Of a stretch of 64,000 bases of DNA, positions 44,107 through 56,044 are shown piece after piece. Made by a program: the position numbers and the translations under genes. The notes below the pieces were generated by a model, which saw only the letters and a program-made list of their open reading frames with translations, was not told the DNA's origin and made no database searches. Origin of the DNA: Tetrapyrgos nigripes (Eukaryota; Basidiomycota; Agaricomycetes; Agaricales; Campanellaceae); the NCBI GenBank assembly GCA_013368315.1, contig JAACJM010000021.1:248001-312000 (forward strand), written 5' to 3'. The stretch's first letter is position 1; every line of letters starts with the position of its first letter.

Positions 44107-47057
44107 CTACACCTCCTCATGCTCGGGAGTAGGAGGAAGCAATTCTGAGGTAGGTGTCAACATCACACCACTCTGCGAACTCCCAACGGTGTAGAATGAC
44201 GCCTTACTGCCCGTCGTCTTCGAACTCTTTGAGCTGACGGGACTTCCGTGGGGTGAATTAGCACTGGCCTTGGTACCTCCAGATGTTTCGTTTCCATGTC
44301 CTGGACCCTGAGTAACTGACATACTCTGAGCTTGAGCCTGGGCGTGGAGCTGGGTCTGCGTCTCCTTCCCAATCCTCTCTATCAACTCACCCATCTCTTC
44401 CACATCCAGCACTGCCTCCGTAGCAGTAGTCGTCCCGCCAAACAGTCCTTTCCCTTTCCCTCTCCCACTGATACTGCTCGCTGCGATACTACTTGCGCTG
44501 ACACTGTTTCGTCTACTCGGAGGTTCGCTTCCTAAACCCCTTTCACTGGCACTCATGAGACTTGCAGCGCTGAGACTGGCGGATTGGAAGCCACCTGCAC
44601 CAGAGCCACCATAGCTCCCATAACTGTACACACTCCCGTAGTCCGTTGATGGGCTCTCCAGTTCTATATCCCGATCGGCATTTCTAAGGACAGCCCCAAA
44701 CGTGCCCAAACTCCTAACACTTCCTGCGCTGCCCAAGCTCCCGCCAACACTCCCCAGACTTTGTGTATCGAGCTTCAAAGCCGTCGCAGGGCCCGTCACA
44801 GGGCCCGTTCCTGTGACAGCTGCATTACCAGACACTGCAGTCGCTATCGTTGGAGATTGACGCCCAACATTCCCAACGCCAGTACCAGCACTACCGCCCC
44901 CCATCCTCTCGTGTGAGTTCATACTGGCTAAACTAGTTGCAGATTGCCCACTCTTCCCGCTTCTCCCACTCTTCCCACTCCGTTCACTGACACTTCCTTT
45001 CCGACTCCCATTACCTCCAGCTACACTCGCATCTGGGCTGACATTGCCAAGGTCTGGAAACTCTCTAGACGAGATCGACTCGATAGTAGGCATCCTCCTG
45101 ACATAGCCATTGAGAATACGAACTTGATCGTCGGGTGGGTAAATCCCATACCGAAAGCCAAATTCCTTGTAGATGCTGTGTTGAGAGGAGCTGTACGAAG
45201 AGCTGGGATATGCTGAAGGAGGTGACGAAGAAAAGGAAGGGGTCATAGGTGATGCAGAATAAGGAGAAGGTGATTGGGGATTCGACCCTGACGCTTGTTG
45301 GAGATGCTGCGTAGACGGATTCCTCGACTGTGTTGGTGTACTTGAACCGACTCTATCTCGTCGTCTCACAGGAAAGGCAGTGTACCGATCCGGTTCTTCG
45401 TCTTCGTCTTCGTCATCCCCATCCGTATCGTCCTCTGCCTCCTCCATAGCATACTCCAATGCCTCCTCTGTCTCTCTCTGAAGCTGAGTAACCAACATTC
45501 TGAACCGGTCAACAAAGTTGTGCAGTTCTCGGTCCGAAGCTTGTATAGGGGTCTGTCCACGCAACAACGAAGATGAAGAACTTGGAGGGAAGTAGGTCAT
45601 TCCATGAGCCTGGTTAGGAGACAGAGCCTCACTCAACCGCTGTTGTATAGCCGCAGGATCAAATCTGGCTTCTGAGAAAGATTCTTCTGAGGAACCTCCT
45701 TCAAGGGAAGAATTAGAGCGCCTCATGTTTGCATTATCATTCAGACTGCTAGAAGAATCCCGCGATATCCGGTTGGCGTTCTGAGACGCATGACTCGATG
45801 AAGGTTCTCGTGAGAAGCCCACAGATCTAGAGGTATTGCCGCCTTGGGTATTCGAAGTCACAGATGAACGTGAAGATTGGTGGTCTAAGGGACCGGGAGA
45901 TGGTAAGGCAATTGAAACGGGGCGGCCCGGATTTGATGAGGTGAAGGACATAGGTGGAGACGTGCTCCTTGTTAGTCCTGAAGAAGGGCGATGGAGCTTC
46001 TGGCGACCGTGCTGACGGCAACCGGATGAAGATTGGGAAGGATGGCGAGTGTGTGAATAGAACGAAGCTATTACGGGGAGTGCCTATGCATGTATTGGAA
46101 GGGAGTGAGTGAAGAGTAGAAATGAGCAGGGTAGCCGATCGTGAGTGAGTTTCCATGCCAAATGAAACGAATAAGCATGTAATGGACGAATGGGATAAAG
46201 AAGTGGTTTGAAACGAGTGAGGAGATGAAATAACTCACAAGAATGATCCCGGTCATGAGGACACGAAAGATCGAGAGTGCAAGCCATGCGCCCCATGTCG
46301 AGGAAGAACATTTCGAGGTAGATATTGACCAAATTATGTCAACATCAAGACATCGAAAATTTGAAGCCAGTTCCGCGTCAGAAGTATGTCTCCAAGTGAT
46401 AGTGAGAATCAAGTTGACGACTGCCGGAGAAAAGAGAAAGAACGCTCCGAGAAGGCGAAAAAGAGTCCGGATTCCAAAAAGATACCGAATCGCAATGTTC
46501 TTTGCGATCAGGTAAGGCTGGAGGACAGACACGACGGCAACACAAGCTAGAAGGGCAACAGAGACTGCTGCGCTTGTGCCAAGTGCAAGAGCTGTCTGCT
46601 GACCTGTGATAGACCCATACATTGTAAAAGCCAGGAAATAGCGTATTGTGTTGTACAGAGCCCATACACCTAAACATAGGGACGATTAGGAGCATATACA
46701 CATGAAATGTGCATGCCACGTACCAACAATGATCTCCAATGTGACTTGGGTTGCCTTGAGTACCTTCAGCCTGTGTCTTAGCGACTGTTCCCAATAACCC
46801 CGTCTCTCCCCCTCGATAGGGGAATCTGAGCCGCCATCGAAGGAAAGACTCATATCCCACTGCTGTCCATCCGCGTTACGACCCGGCTGTCTTGAAAGAA
46901 GGTCCTGGTATGCCGAGGAAGAGAGCAAGGGCTCTGTTGGATGGGAGTTGTGGGTGGAGGAGGAGAGGGAGACGGTAGCGACGGTGCCCGAGGAAAGAGT
47001 CCTAGAATGAGGGGTGTCCGGGGTAAAGATGGCATTATGAAGATAGAGGGCGGCCAT
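44107..47057 (-). CDS. Large membrane protein with disordered Ser-rich tail, 913 aa
   Basis: Minus-strand exons 47057-46724, 46669-46239 and 46083-44107, all in frame. Residues 1 to about 90 are polar (MAALYLHNAIFTPDT...). After a basic segment (LRHRLKVLKATQVTLEII), five to six hydrophobic helices span residues about 105-265 (for example YNTIRYFLAFTMYG, ALLACVAVVSVLQPYLIA, IRTLFRLLGAFFLFSPAVV). The remaining 640 or so residues are Ser/Gly/Thr-rich and low-complexity, with an acidic patch (AEDDTDGDDEDEDEEPDRY) and one more conserved-looking stretch (YKEFGFRYGIYPPDDQVRIL). I do not recognise the family. The shape suggests a membrane sensor or scaffold with a long cytosolic tail open to phosphorylation. 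Confidence 0.82.
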
Positions 47058-50000
47058 TAACAAGCATCGGGTGGGACTAAGCACAACAGGGAAGCTGTCC
47101 AAATTTTGGACTTTTCAATCCCATGTGTCATTAGTTTTGTCATTTACAAATTCGGTTTCCACGCAAACAACGCGTAAATAATCCACTGTCACCTGATCTC
47201 TCCCCTCTTTGTCCTCCTACTCTCTCGTACCCTTCACATTAAATCCTTTTCACTTGCTTTGCAGTGGAATCTGGATTTCTCAAAGTGCTCTCGAAATTGC
47301 TGTAATTATTGCTGTAGTGCCGCTCCGTACGGCACTCTTCAGACCTGTCACTTGCTGCCAGTCGCCTTTATCCGTCTAATTCCACCTTGGTGCCACCAAC
47401 TACCGTCGTATCCGGACGTCTCCATATAGGTGTTGATCTTGACGGAGAGCCTCCACAAGGCTATGCCCTCTGAGCTTCCTTTGTTCTCAGAATCCCTCCA
47501 CTGCTCTTCTCTCCCCTTCAAATCACACGATGCTGCGCTGTAATATGATCAAATATCAAACATTTTCAAAAACTTGTCAGCTCTCGGGCTGTGTGTTTCT
47601 CAAGTACAAGATCGAAACCTTTCGAACTAGTGTCTGTCGGGTGGGATCCGATGATCATACGAAAGGGTACTTCCTATCTCCGGTCAAGGCCTTTCTCCAG
47701 GGTAGTCAGCGAAGTCTACGCCACATTTGAATACGTATATGCCACAACGTCACAGTAAGGAGCCCACGCACGCGACTTCAAAATTGCAAGAATGTCGGTG
47801 CCACTGACCATAACCGTAAAAATCCTGTTTATCACCATCAGCAACACAGTCCTCTTGACGTTCTTCGTTATACATAGCTTTTACTGTCCTAGGCTCCGGC
47901 TCTCCTCAAATCTGTTGATCTATCATGACCAAGGTGAAGATCTCCATTTCGGTGATCGAAAACACACCAAAATTACTATTTCAAAAGTCTCGAAATTCGC
48001 CTCAGCTCGCTACCTTGGGCCTTAGTACCCAAGCCTGGCGATTGCGCTACATATCCTGACACACAGCAATACACACGACTAGTAACGAGTACAACTGCTT
48101 GGTTACTACTTGACAGGCACAACTTCAAGTCGCTGGTCAGTTATCGACATTTGCAGAAAGATTGCAATCATTTTAGTGCGACGATCTTACTACGAGTTAC
48201 GAGTGCATCACAATCTATCCCGATGGTATAAGCTTTCGGCTGGCTGTCTGAACGCTGAGGGAACCTTCGGAATGACTAGAATCTCTAGGTGTCGTTGACT
48301 GTGATGGCAAGCACGCATGTAAGCAATAAAGTACTTCATTCTCAAAGACATTCATTCTTTCCGCCCCATGGAAGGACTTCTAGATTAAATGTTTTCTCGA
48401 CGCTCGTCGAAGACAATATACAACATCCAATGGAAAAGCATTTAAGTAATACATATAGCCTATTCATACCAAGCCACAAATTATCACTGACAGAACCCCA
48501 TAACCCCTTTACACTTAATAATGTCCTCATTATTAAAACTTCATTTAAAAGTGTGTACTTGTTCAAATCAATGCGACGCCACCTCAACTCAACTGGCAGC
48601 CTCGAGGCCTTTCGATTCCGAGTCGATGACTCGGAACAAGTCCAACGTTCAACGATGTCCCGGCAACTAGACTCCTACATATACGTACGTGAGTACGTGG
48701 CTCTAATTAATTATGGTTTGGGGACAGGTTCAGATCAACTAAATGAACAAGTATATAGGCTCCCTAGTGAATTAGAAAACCCGATTGCTACTGGTACAGG
48801 TAAGTACCACCGTACAGTGGCAGGACTACGAGTCTACGATTCTGTGGCTACACTGAATATATGACACCAATTGACTCTTACCACCTCATTTTAGATCTTA
48901 CTAGAGATTGTCCGCGACCTATTCCAAAAGGCTTGTAGACTAAATATTAGTGACTAGCCACTTCAAAAACTAATCTCAGGTCCCTCGGGTTCAATAGTCA
49001 GAATACAGCCTGATCCAGGAGCTCGAGAGTCAGACGACGGCGAACGTTTAGGCGTTCTGATAACCCACTAACGGACGTAGGTGCCTACTACTAGTTAGTA
49101 GTCAGGGCCTGTCAGGGCGCACCGCAAATGACTGCCCTGATCGTCACCACTGATTAATAGAATTTTAAGTTGGCGGACGCTGTGTTGAAGGCGAGTATCA
49201 TCGCTTTTGAACTTGGGGACCGGACTAGGGGTTTGCGGGCGGCGCGCGTTAGACTTGGACGTCCGAAGGAGTACTTAGATCCTTAGTACAGTACACTGGA
49301 TTTTTGCTGAAAGGCACATTGTCACGCTTTTAGATTCGAATGCACAAAGTAACTTTTTTCAAACCTTCTCTTTCCTTGACTATTTCCTAGCCCCACCCGA
49401 CCGCCTCCATTGGCAGTTCAATGATGATGCATGATCGTGTGCTGGTGTTTCGATCCTCCAGTCCAACGATTCAGGCACACATACCATGCGTTCTTGCCAT
49501 ACAAGGTCTAGTTTGAATTCTCTTTCGTCCTACTATTATCTACGGCTCGTATTTTAGCTGTACTTGCAAGTACAACGACATAGTAATAGAAAGGTCTCTG
49601 TTTATATTACGCGTGATGCTGAGAAAACTATTGACCTTGTTCGTTCACGCGTACACTTGCAAATTCGTCAATGTCTTCTATCACCAAGAGGTGTACCTTG
49701 CCACTTGAACCTTCTTTATTATATTCTCATATTCTCTAGTTCATTCCAACTACACGGGCCAAAGGCCATCCACCTCTCCAACGCGGCGTCATAACACAAG
49801 ATGGGAGGTGCACTCCTCTCTATGGATTTGGCTGGCTTATCGACTTGTTTGAATTCATGAAGCTCATTGACGCGCAAGAGCAAGATATCTGTGCTTGTGA
49901 TGCTAAACGGCAAGTTGTACTGTCTAGGTGGAGATCAGAATTCGTAGCAAAAAACAGAGCTTGTCCGTGAGTCAACCGCGTGAGTACTACACACATTTAC

Positions 50001-50885
50001 TACGTTATCTGTTCATCAACCAGACTGGAATTGACCTGCTGTGTTAGACGGCCCGGTTTCTCAATCTCGAGTTGCTTGGAGTTATTGAACTTGAAATACA
50101 CGGCTGATAGTGGGAATCCCAGTACCGTCTTCCCATTCGTGAGCAAGTTGTTGTAGTAAGTGGTCTCATTAATATTTAATCAGTTTTTTAAACGAACATC
50201 TCCAACGCTTTCATCGCTGCCTACTTTGCCTTATTTTGATTCTGAACTATGCCGCTGAAATACTACATTATAAAGCGCCAGGCAGGCCAAAGTTCAGTCC
50301 TTTAGTGGAAGATTCGGACATAGAAGAAGCCTAGCTCCGCATCAGCCTTCTTTTCTCAGGAATATCCCTTAGTCGTCTTGGCAAGCTGTGAGGAGCACGC
50401 TGAATGCTGCGGAGATTAATTGTCAGGCGCAATGGGATACCTGAATACGGATGCGGTTCTCCCGTCATTTCTCTGTTGGCGAACACTGCGGCCCTAGAGA
50501 TTCTAGCCATTAGCTTTACAGAGTGACGAGTCCAAGGCTCAGCTAAGTCATTCAGAGGTTCAAGTTCGCTGCTGTAGTTTTGGCAGTAGCAACACTGCAG
50601 CTATACGTGGGAAGTGGATGATGGAGGGAAGGCGTCACACTGGTTCGTAAAACTGGTTACTCCTCATGCGTGGCGTGGGACTCGGATAATCCCGAACGTC
50701 TTCTTGATCAATGTCAAACCCGTCTCAACCAATCCTCTCCGCCAAACTCGGAGCACGACTCGAAGACACATAAAACATTTTTCACAGTCTGATACACCAC
50801 GAAAGGACGAGAGTAATCCTATTATTAGTACAAAACATTCGCTATCTTCCCCACTAATTTCTCCAGGACCGATAACGAACTAGGA
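47058..50885. other. Gene-free stretch of 3.8 kb
   Basis: No gene could be supported. The longest frame (48289-48864, 191 codons) shows no motif and an erratic composition. The first few hundred bases, C/T-rich on the plus strand, hold the promoter of the membrane protein gene. Confidence 0.45.
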
Positions 50886-53800
50886 CTAGGTTAAGCGTTT
50901 GCAATAGTCTGGGTTTCCCTTTGGGTTGAAGGCCCAATGGGGGAAGTTTCTGATAACAAAAATATTAGTACCTCCAGAAGGCTCCAGAAGTAAAACGACG
51001 TACACAGTATGACCACCAGCACCACCCACTGCGAAACTATAAACGAAGACCATGACCTCAGTGCCTCCGTCAAGTGCGGCAGACATCCTGGAAGTTACAA
51101 TGAGCAGTGACACATAGGGAGAGTGGCGAGACACCTACAGGAAGTTGTACTTCCTAAACCATCTAGGGCGGTATTTGCGGAGGTAGAACTGGCTGAACAT
51201 GCATAACAAGAAGGTCATGAAAATGGACGAGTTGATACCAGCTGTGGACACGAATTAGCATCCTGACGAAGGAATTAGACCAAAAACTTACTAGACATAT
51301 GTCCAATCTCAGAAGCAATCATCGGAGTGATGACTTTGTTGAAATGAGCCTTGGGCCATTTCCTATGCGCAAACCAGAGTGGAATGGGAATGACAAGACC
51401 AATGAGAATGCAAAGTGGTACAATCTGGAAGGTTGGCGAGGCAAGAAAGACAAGAAATATGGCGTTAAATTCTGATGAAATAATCTCAAGCTCCTCACTC
51501 ACTCCATATCTTGATGACGGCGAATAGAGGTCTTTCGACAAGGCTCCCCATGTAACTCTGTAACAACTCATCAGAATACTGGTCTCAAAACCTTGGCAAA
51601 GATTACACACGCGTCACTATAAGAGAAACCCAAACGTTAGAACTGCAAAAACCCAGCGATCGCTGAGACTCCGCATACCTATTGAAACTCTGAATCGCAG
51701 CTCCCGACCAGACATTCGTTCCTTGCACACTGAGCAGGATTTCTCTGTGGGCCGAAATGATCGATTTCATGATGACATAGTTTAGCAATGCTATAGAGAA
51801 CATGGCCAATAGTCAACCATCAGTCCACTGAGCCGAAAACAGAAGGATCCCCTCGCCTCCAATAATAGCCCCGAGACATTGCCTGCGAAGACCGGAATAC
51901 AAGTCAAAGACCTTAGCATCTATTCCCAGAGAAACCATCGGAAGCCGCTCACATCGTGAAGGTAACCCGAGGAGGTAGCTTGGTATACTGGCCTGTTCAT
52001 CACACAAACCGATGCGCTGGTCGAGGAAGATCCTCATAGATACTACATGTAGACTCACCTATTTTTAGATCCCTCGTCATAGACCGTCCTTGTTCCGTAG
52101 AATTATACGCATAGAGTGTGAAGTACATATTGGCCTGAAGTGAGGCGAGGTGGTATTTGGTCAATAAAGACATTCCGACGACCTTCCGCATACAATTACC
52201 CCACATGGATATGAACAGCACTCACCTGGGGACTGTTGGTGACTATGGCACCACCCAGCATCTAAAGAATATATGGAAGTGAAAAGCATTGGTGAGTATC
52301 TATACCTTCCGTCGATAGCGCACTCGCTTAAAAGAGCATCTGGCGTTACTCACCCTGGCAATATCTTCCGTATTTGCAACATAACTGTTAAATATGGCGC
52401 AGCGTCAGCATGACCACTCACAGATAAGAGCGGGAAAGCCTGACCAAAGTACTGCATAGAGTGTCGAGATGATTGGAAGGAATATCGCAGCGAATCCCAC
52501 AGCTGAAATGGCCGTTAATCAGAACACAGACTTCAAAGGTACGAATCACGGCTGAACAAATTTGATGGACATACCTATGAAGAAAGCCCACCTAGCAATG
52601 CGGAATGATAGTATCAGGTTGAGCTATTGCACCAAGTATAAAACTCACCATGGCAGGTGAGAATGGCCAGTATAGTTGGTAGCCATTCCCATAGCCAGCG
52701 AAGACGCGAATAATGCTGCGTACCACCAGAAGGGCACCTGAAGCGCAGCGATTACTTGAGTATTCGGCGGTCAAGGATAAAGCTCAGAGCGAAATGCTTA
52801 CCTCCGGGTACACCTTCATTTTCTCGTAATGGGCTATGAAAATGGTTTGTGCATTAGAAAGCTTAGTCCGGTGTGATAGACGCACCATCTTGAACTTCTC
52901 TTCTCTGCGAAAAGACAGATCATCAGCATCTACTCATTCTTTTGAGGTCGGTAAAGAACGCTCACCCTGCTTTGTTTGATGGCGTTCCAGACTTGCTTTC
53001 CATTCCACAGAGCCATATGAGTCACTGGGCAGGGGAAAAAGGACAAAAGAAGTCATAAACGAAAGAGGTCTGAAGCCTGCTCGAGTTTTCTCACCGGTAG
53101 CTCCAAATGACAGACTGAGCCCAATCTTCGTAATAATCTGAGTGCCAGCCATATACGGCAATCCCACGGCTTTCAGCTTTTCGTGACTGAGAGTATAATC
53201 GTCGTTGAGAATGAGATTCTGGTCATACTCAGTGCCGTTCTCGTGGAAGAGAAGCTAGACATTTGGCAAGATCCATTCTATCAGCAATGGCGTTACTCCA
53301 CAGAGGAAAAAAAGCAATACCTGAGATAAGAAGGGGAAGTTCTTAGATTTCCATACGTTGTTGGCGTAAACATACGTGAAACTCAGGCTGTGAAGCGGTT
53401 TTGGTCATAGCTTATAATGAGGAGAGACTGAACGTCCTGCCACTTACATACAAATCAAACAACCAGTATAGAGCGACAGCTGAGTCGACAGCGGTTGGAA
53501 GAGCGCACCATACGCCGATCCACCACTACCAACGTAGTTCCAGTCTACAGAGCACTTGTTAAGACCATCTTCCGCCTAGTACACGGACCCACCGAAACAC
53601 AAGGAAAACAGTCCCAGGCCTTTATGAAATTGAGAGGCAATCCGATCAGATACGAAAGTTAAATATAGATTATATCCGCACCTTCATTGCCAGCCGCGCC
53701 GCCGAAGAGGCGGGTGACCCAGGCACTATCTCTCCTTGCCAGACAAAAAACGGAGACACCGGTCAGCAAAGGGGCGATGTATCTGCAAGTCAATTTCGGT

Positions 53801-54973
53801 GTGCGTCTAGTTCGTCCAGTGCTAGTGCAACGCTCACTCAGGGAGCCACTCCCAAACGACTAGAAGAAAAGATGAGAATCCAATGCAACGTTTCAAAGCC
53901 AGAGAAGCCATACATATTCCAACGAAAAGGATCCAGAAAAACCTGATACGCTTCTTCTGTAGAATGTTATCCTGACCACGATGCAAGACATCAAACATTT
54001 GGATAGTTGGAATGGTGTTTGGGAAGACAATATAGGTGGGGTAGACCAGAAAACTGCGCATCATCCCTAAACGACCAGCAAACCGTGTTGGAAGCAAGAC
54101 ACTAACTGAAAGACAAGACGCACCTCCCAAACCATACCCAAGCAGCTGACTGCCCAAAAGAGTAAAAATGGCGATTGCGACGTCCGGAGTGAATCCATAG
54201 AATAGGTCGTCTGCAGCAAAAATATTGATGGCAAGGGCACCATGAGTGGCAGCGGCGGACATGATCAGGATGCCGACGTGCTCCTTGATGTTGAACTTTC
54301 CAGGATTAATCCAGCGCCAGAAAGCAGTATCACGAGCGCGAAAGCGGGGGTTTCCGGGCCCAGGAAGGATTTCTTCCATACACCGACCGAAGATGAATGC
54401 AGCAGTTTGTAGAAACAGTTGACTAACATAGACGACTTGAGGACGGAAAGCCTGAAATGTGATGAATGAAGGTGAATGACTGGGGAGGAGTAGGTAGCAC
54501 GTACGAATATTTGACTGAGGACGGCTCCAAAGCAAGAAAGCCCGATAGCTAGGGACCACAGTCGGAAGGTCCAGACTGGCAACGTCGGGTCGTCCTGAAG
54601 GGAAATACCAATGAGAGATTGAAAAGATGAAGAGCAGAGCGCGATGACATACCTCAAGAGAAATGAGACGAAGACTCCAGTCGGCAGCCGTCTCTGCAGC
54701 GAACCGTAGAAGCATAAGAAACGTGAAGAGGACAAGGTTGTTCAGCTTGTACTCACCGATAGGCCTTTCCTTCCCGTCATCGTCTAGGTCAATGACGCGG
54801 ACGTCTTCATAGACGTCGCCAATCTCGCCGATCTCCGTTACGGGAATCTTCTCTTCTTCAGACCCCTTCTGCCATCTCTTTTCTTCGTCATATGGAGACT
54901 TCGACCCATCTTGGGGGAGTCCTGGTCTATCTTGGGAATGTTCTGGTAGTGCTTTGATCTCTTCGGAAGCCAT
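50886..54973 (-). CDS. OPT-family oligopeptide transporter, 828 aa, 27 exons
   Basis: Proton-coupled transporter of small peptides (OPT/ISP4 type) in the plasma membrane. I resolved 27 exons on the minus strand, first 54973-54653 and last 50949-50886, and the frame is open throughout. The N-terminus is acidic and cytosolic (SEEEKIPVTEIGEIGDVYED). Family landmarks are DDPTLPVWTFRLWSLAIG, the signature INPGKFNIKEHV, YPTYIVFPNTIPTIQMFD, DWNYVG, HYEKMKVYPEVPFWWY, WSGAAIQSFN and the C-terminal SAALDGGTEVMVF and NPDYCKRL. About 14-16 hydrophobic segments are seen. One exon is 6 nt (51616-51611), the intron 51856-51791 starts with GC, and the exon ending at 52418 uses a weak donor 4 bases past a GTGAGT that would break the frame. 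Confidence 0.93.
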
Positions 54974-56044
54974 GGCTGCTCTTCGCGCAGAGTAACGTTC
55001 ACTGTTCTAGGGTGGAAGAAAGGACCAGAACCTGAGGTTACTGGTCACAAGCTGCTTTTTATACATCCGCGAGATGTAGGAAATTTCCTGATACGGAGTG
55101 TCCGATGGTTCTTATCATTTGCAAACAAGGAAAATAGGAGACGCAGCCTGCGACATCACGCGTTTCCTCTGGCAGTGTTCGTTTGGGACAGGACAGGCAA
55201 TGTGAGCACCCAGGATCCTCAGTGCTGGCCTAACGGGCTGTCGTAACTCGAAGGATCCCCTTACTGTGCACCACTACGGTTCTGTTTGGATGGAGGGGTC
55301 CTGTAAGGAACTGTGGCACTATACGGTGTCCCAGTGAGCAGGCGGGCCAATCAGAAGATTAGAGAAGATGACACACCTGCTAGTCCATCAAGTACATACT
55401 ACATCAAATAATCCATTAGCCCATGAGATTCGGAAGCATTTCCAGCGACGGCGGATGTACCTACACAATGTGTATTCAGCTATGGTAGTCGTGTAGACTT
55501 TGAAGTTTGACGCACCGTCTGGCAGTGGAAATCGCTACTCATGAACAGACTGACAGTCTACAGATTCCATTTTCATGTGATGGGAGAAACCAGAGCTATG
55601 CAAGTTGAGGGTCGTCTCGACATCCCAATACCTCTGAATTGAGGTCGCGTCGAAACGCGTCAGAGTAGAATGAGTGTGGCTTCTGTATGTTGTGACGTTT
55701 TGGAAAATAGCCGTGAAGGTCGAAGGATCAAGGATGGGATAGCTAGGTTTGTGAAATAGTGTTGAACTTGAAGTCCGTTGATGTTGCGTAAGCGTGAGGA
55801 GTTTGTGCAGTAGTACTGCATTGTGCAATGCGCACAAATCGTCATTATCATCTACTACTTAGATAGACCAAGACTCCATATTCATGTAATGCATAAAAGA
55901 GGTCATTATCGTGACAAGCATGAAACATGCACCTAAGGTATTGTGTGTGGTATGGTAATTTGAACAAGCAAGGCATGGCAGAGAACGAAAAGTATGTGAG
56001 TATAGTTAGCCAAAGTAAAACATAAACTCAATTGGCAAAAGCCT
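54974..56044. other. Intergenic, upstream of the peptide transporter
   Basis: Non-coding, containing the transporter promoter on its left and the 3' region of the repeat-motif protein on its right. The 100-codon minus frame 55837-55535 has no recognisable motif and I do not call it. Confidence 0.4.

Noticed and set aside
48289..48864. 191-codon plus-strand frame
   Set aside because: No recognisable motif, no start context and no introns; probably chance.
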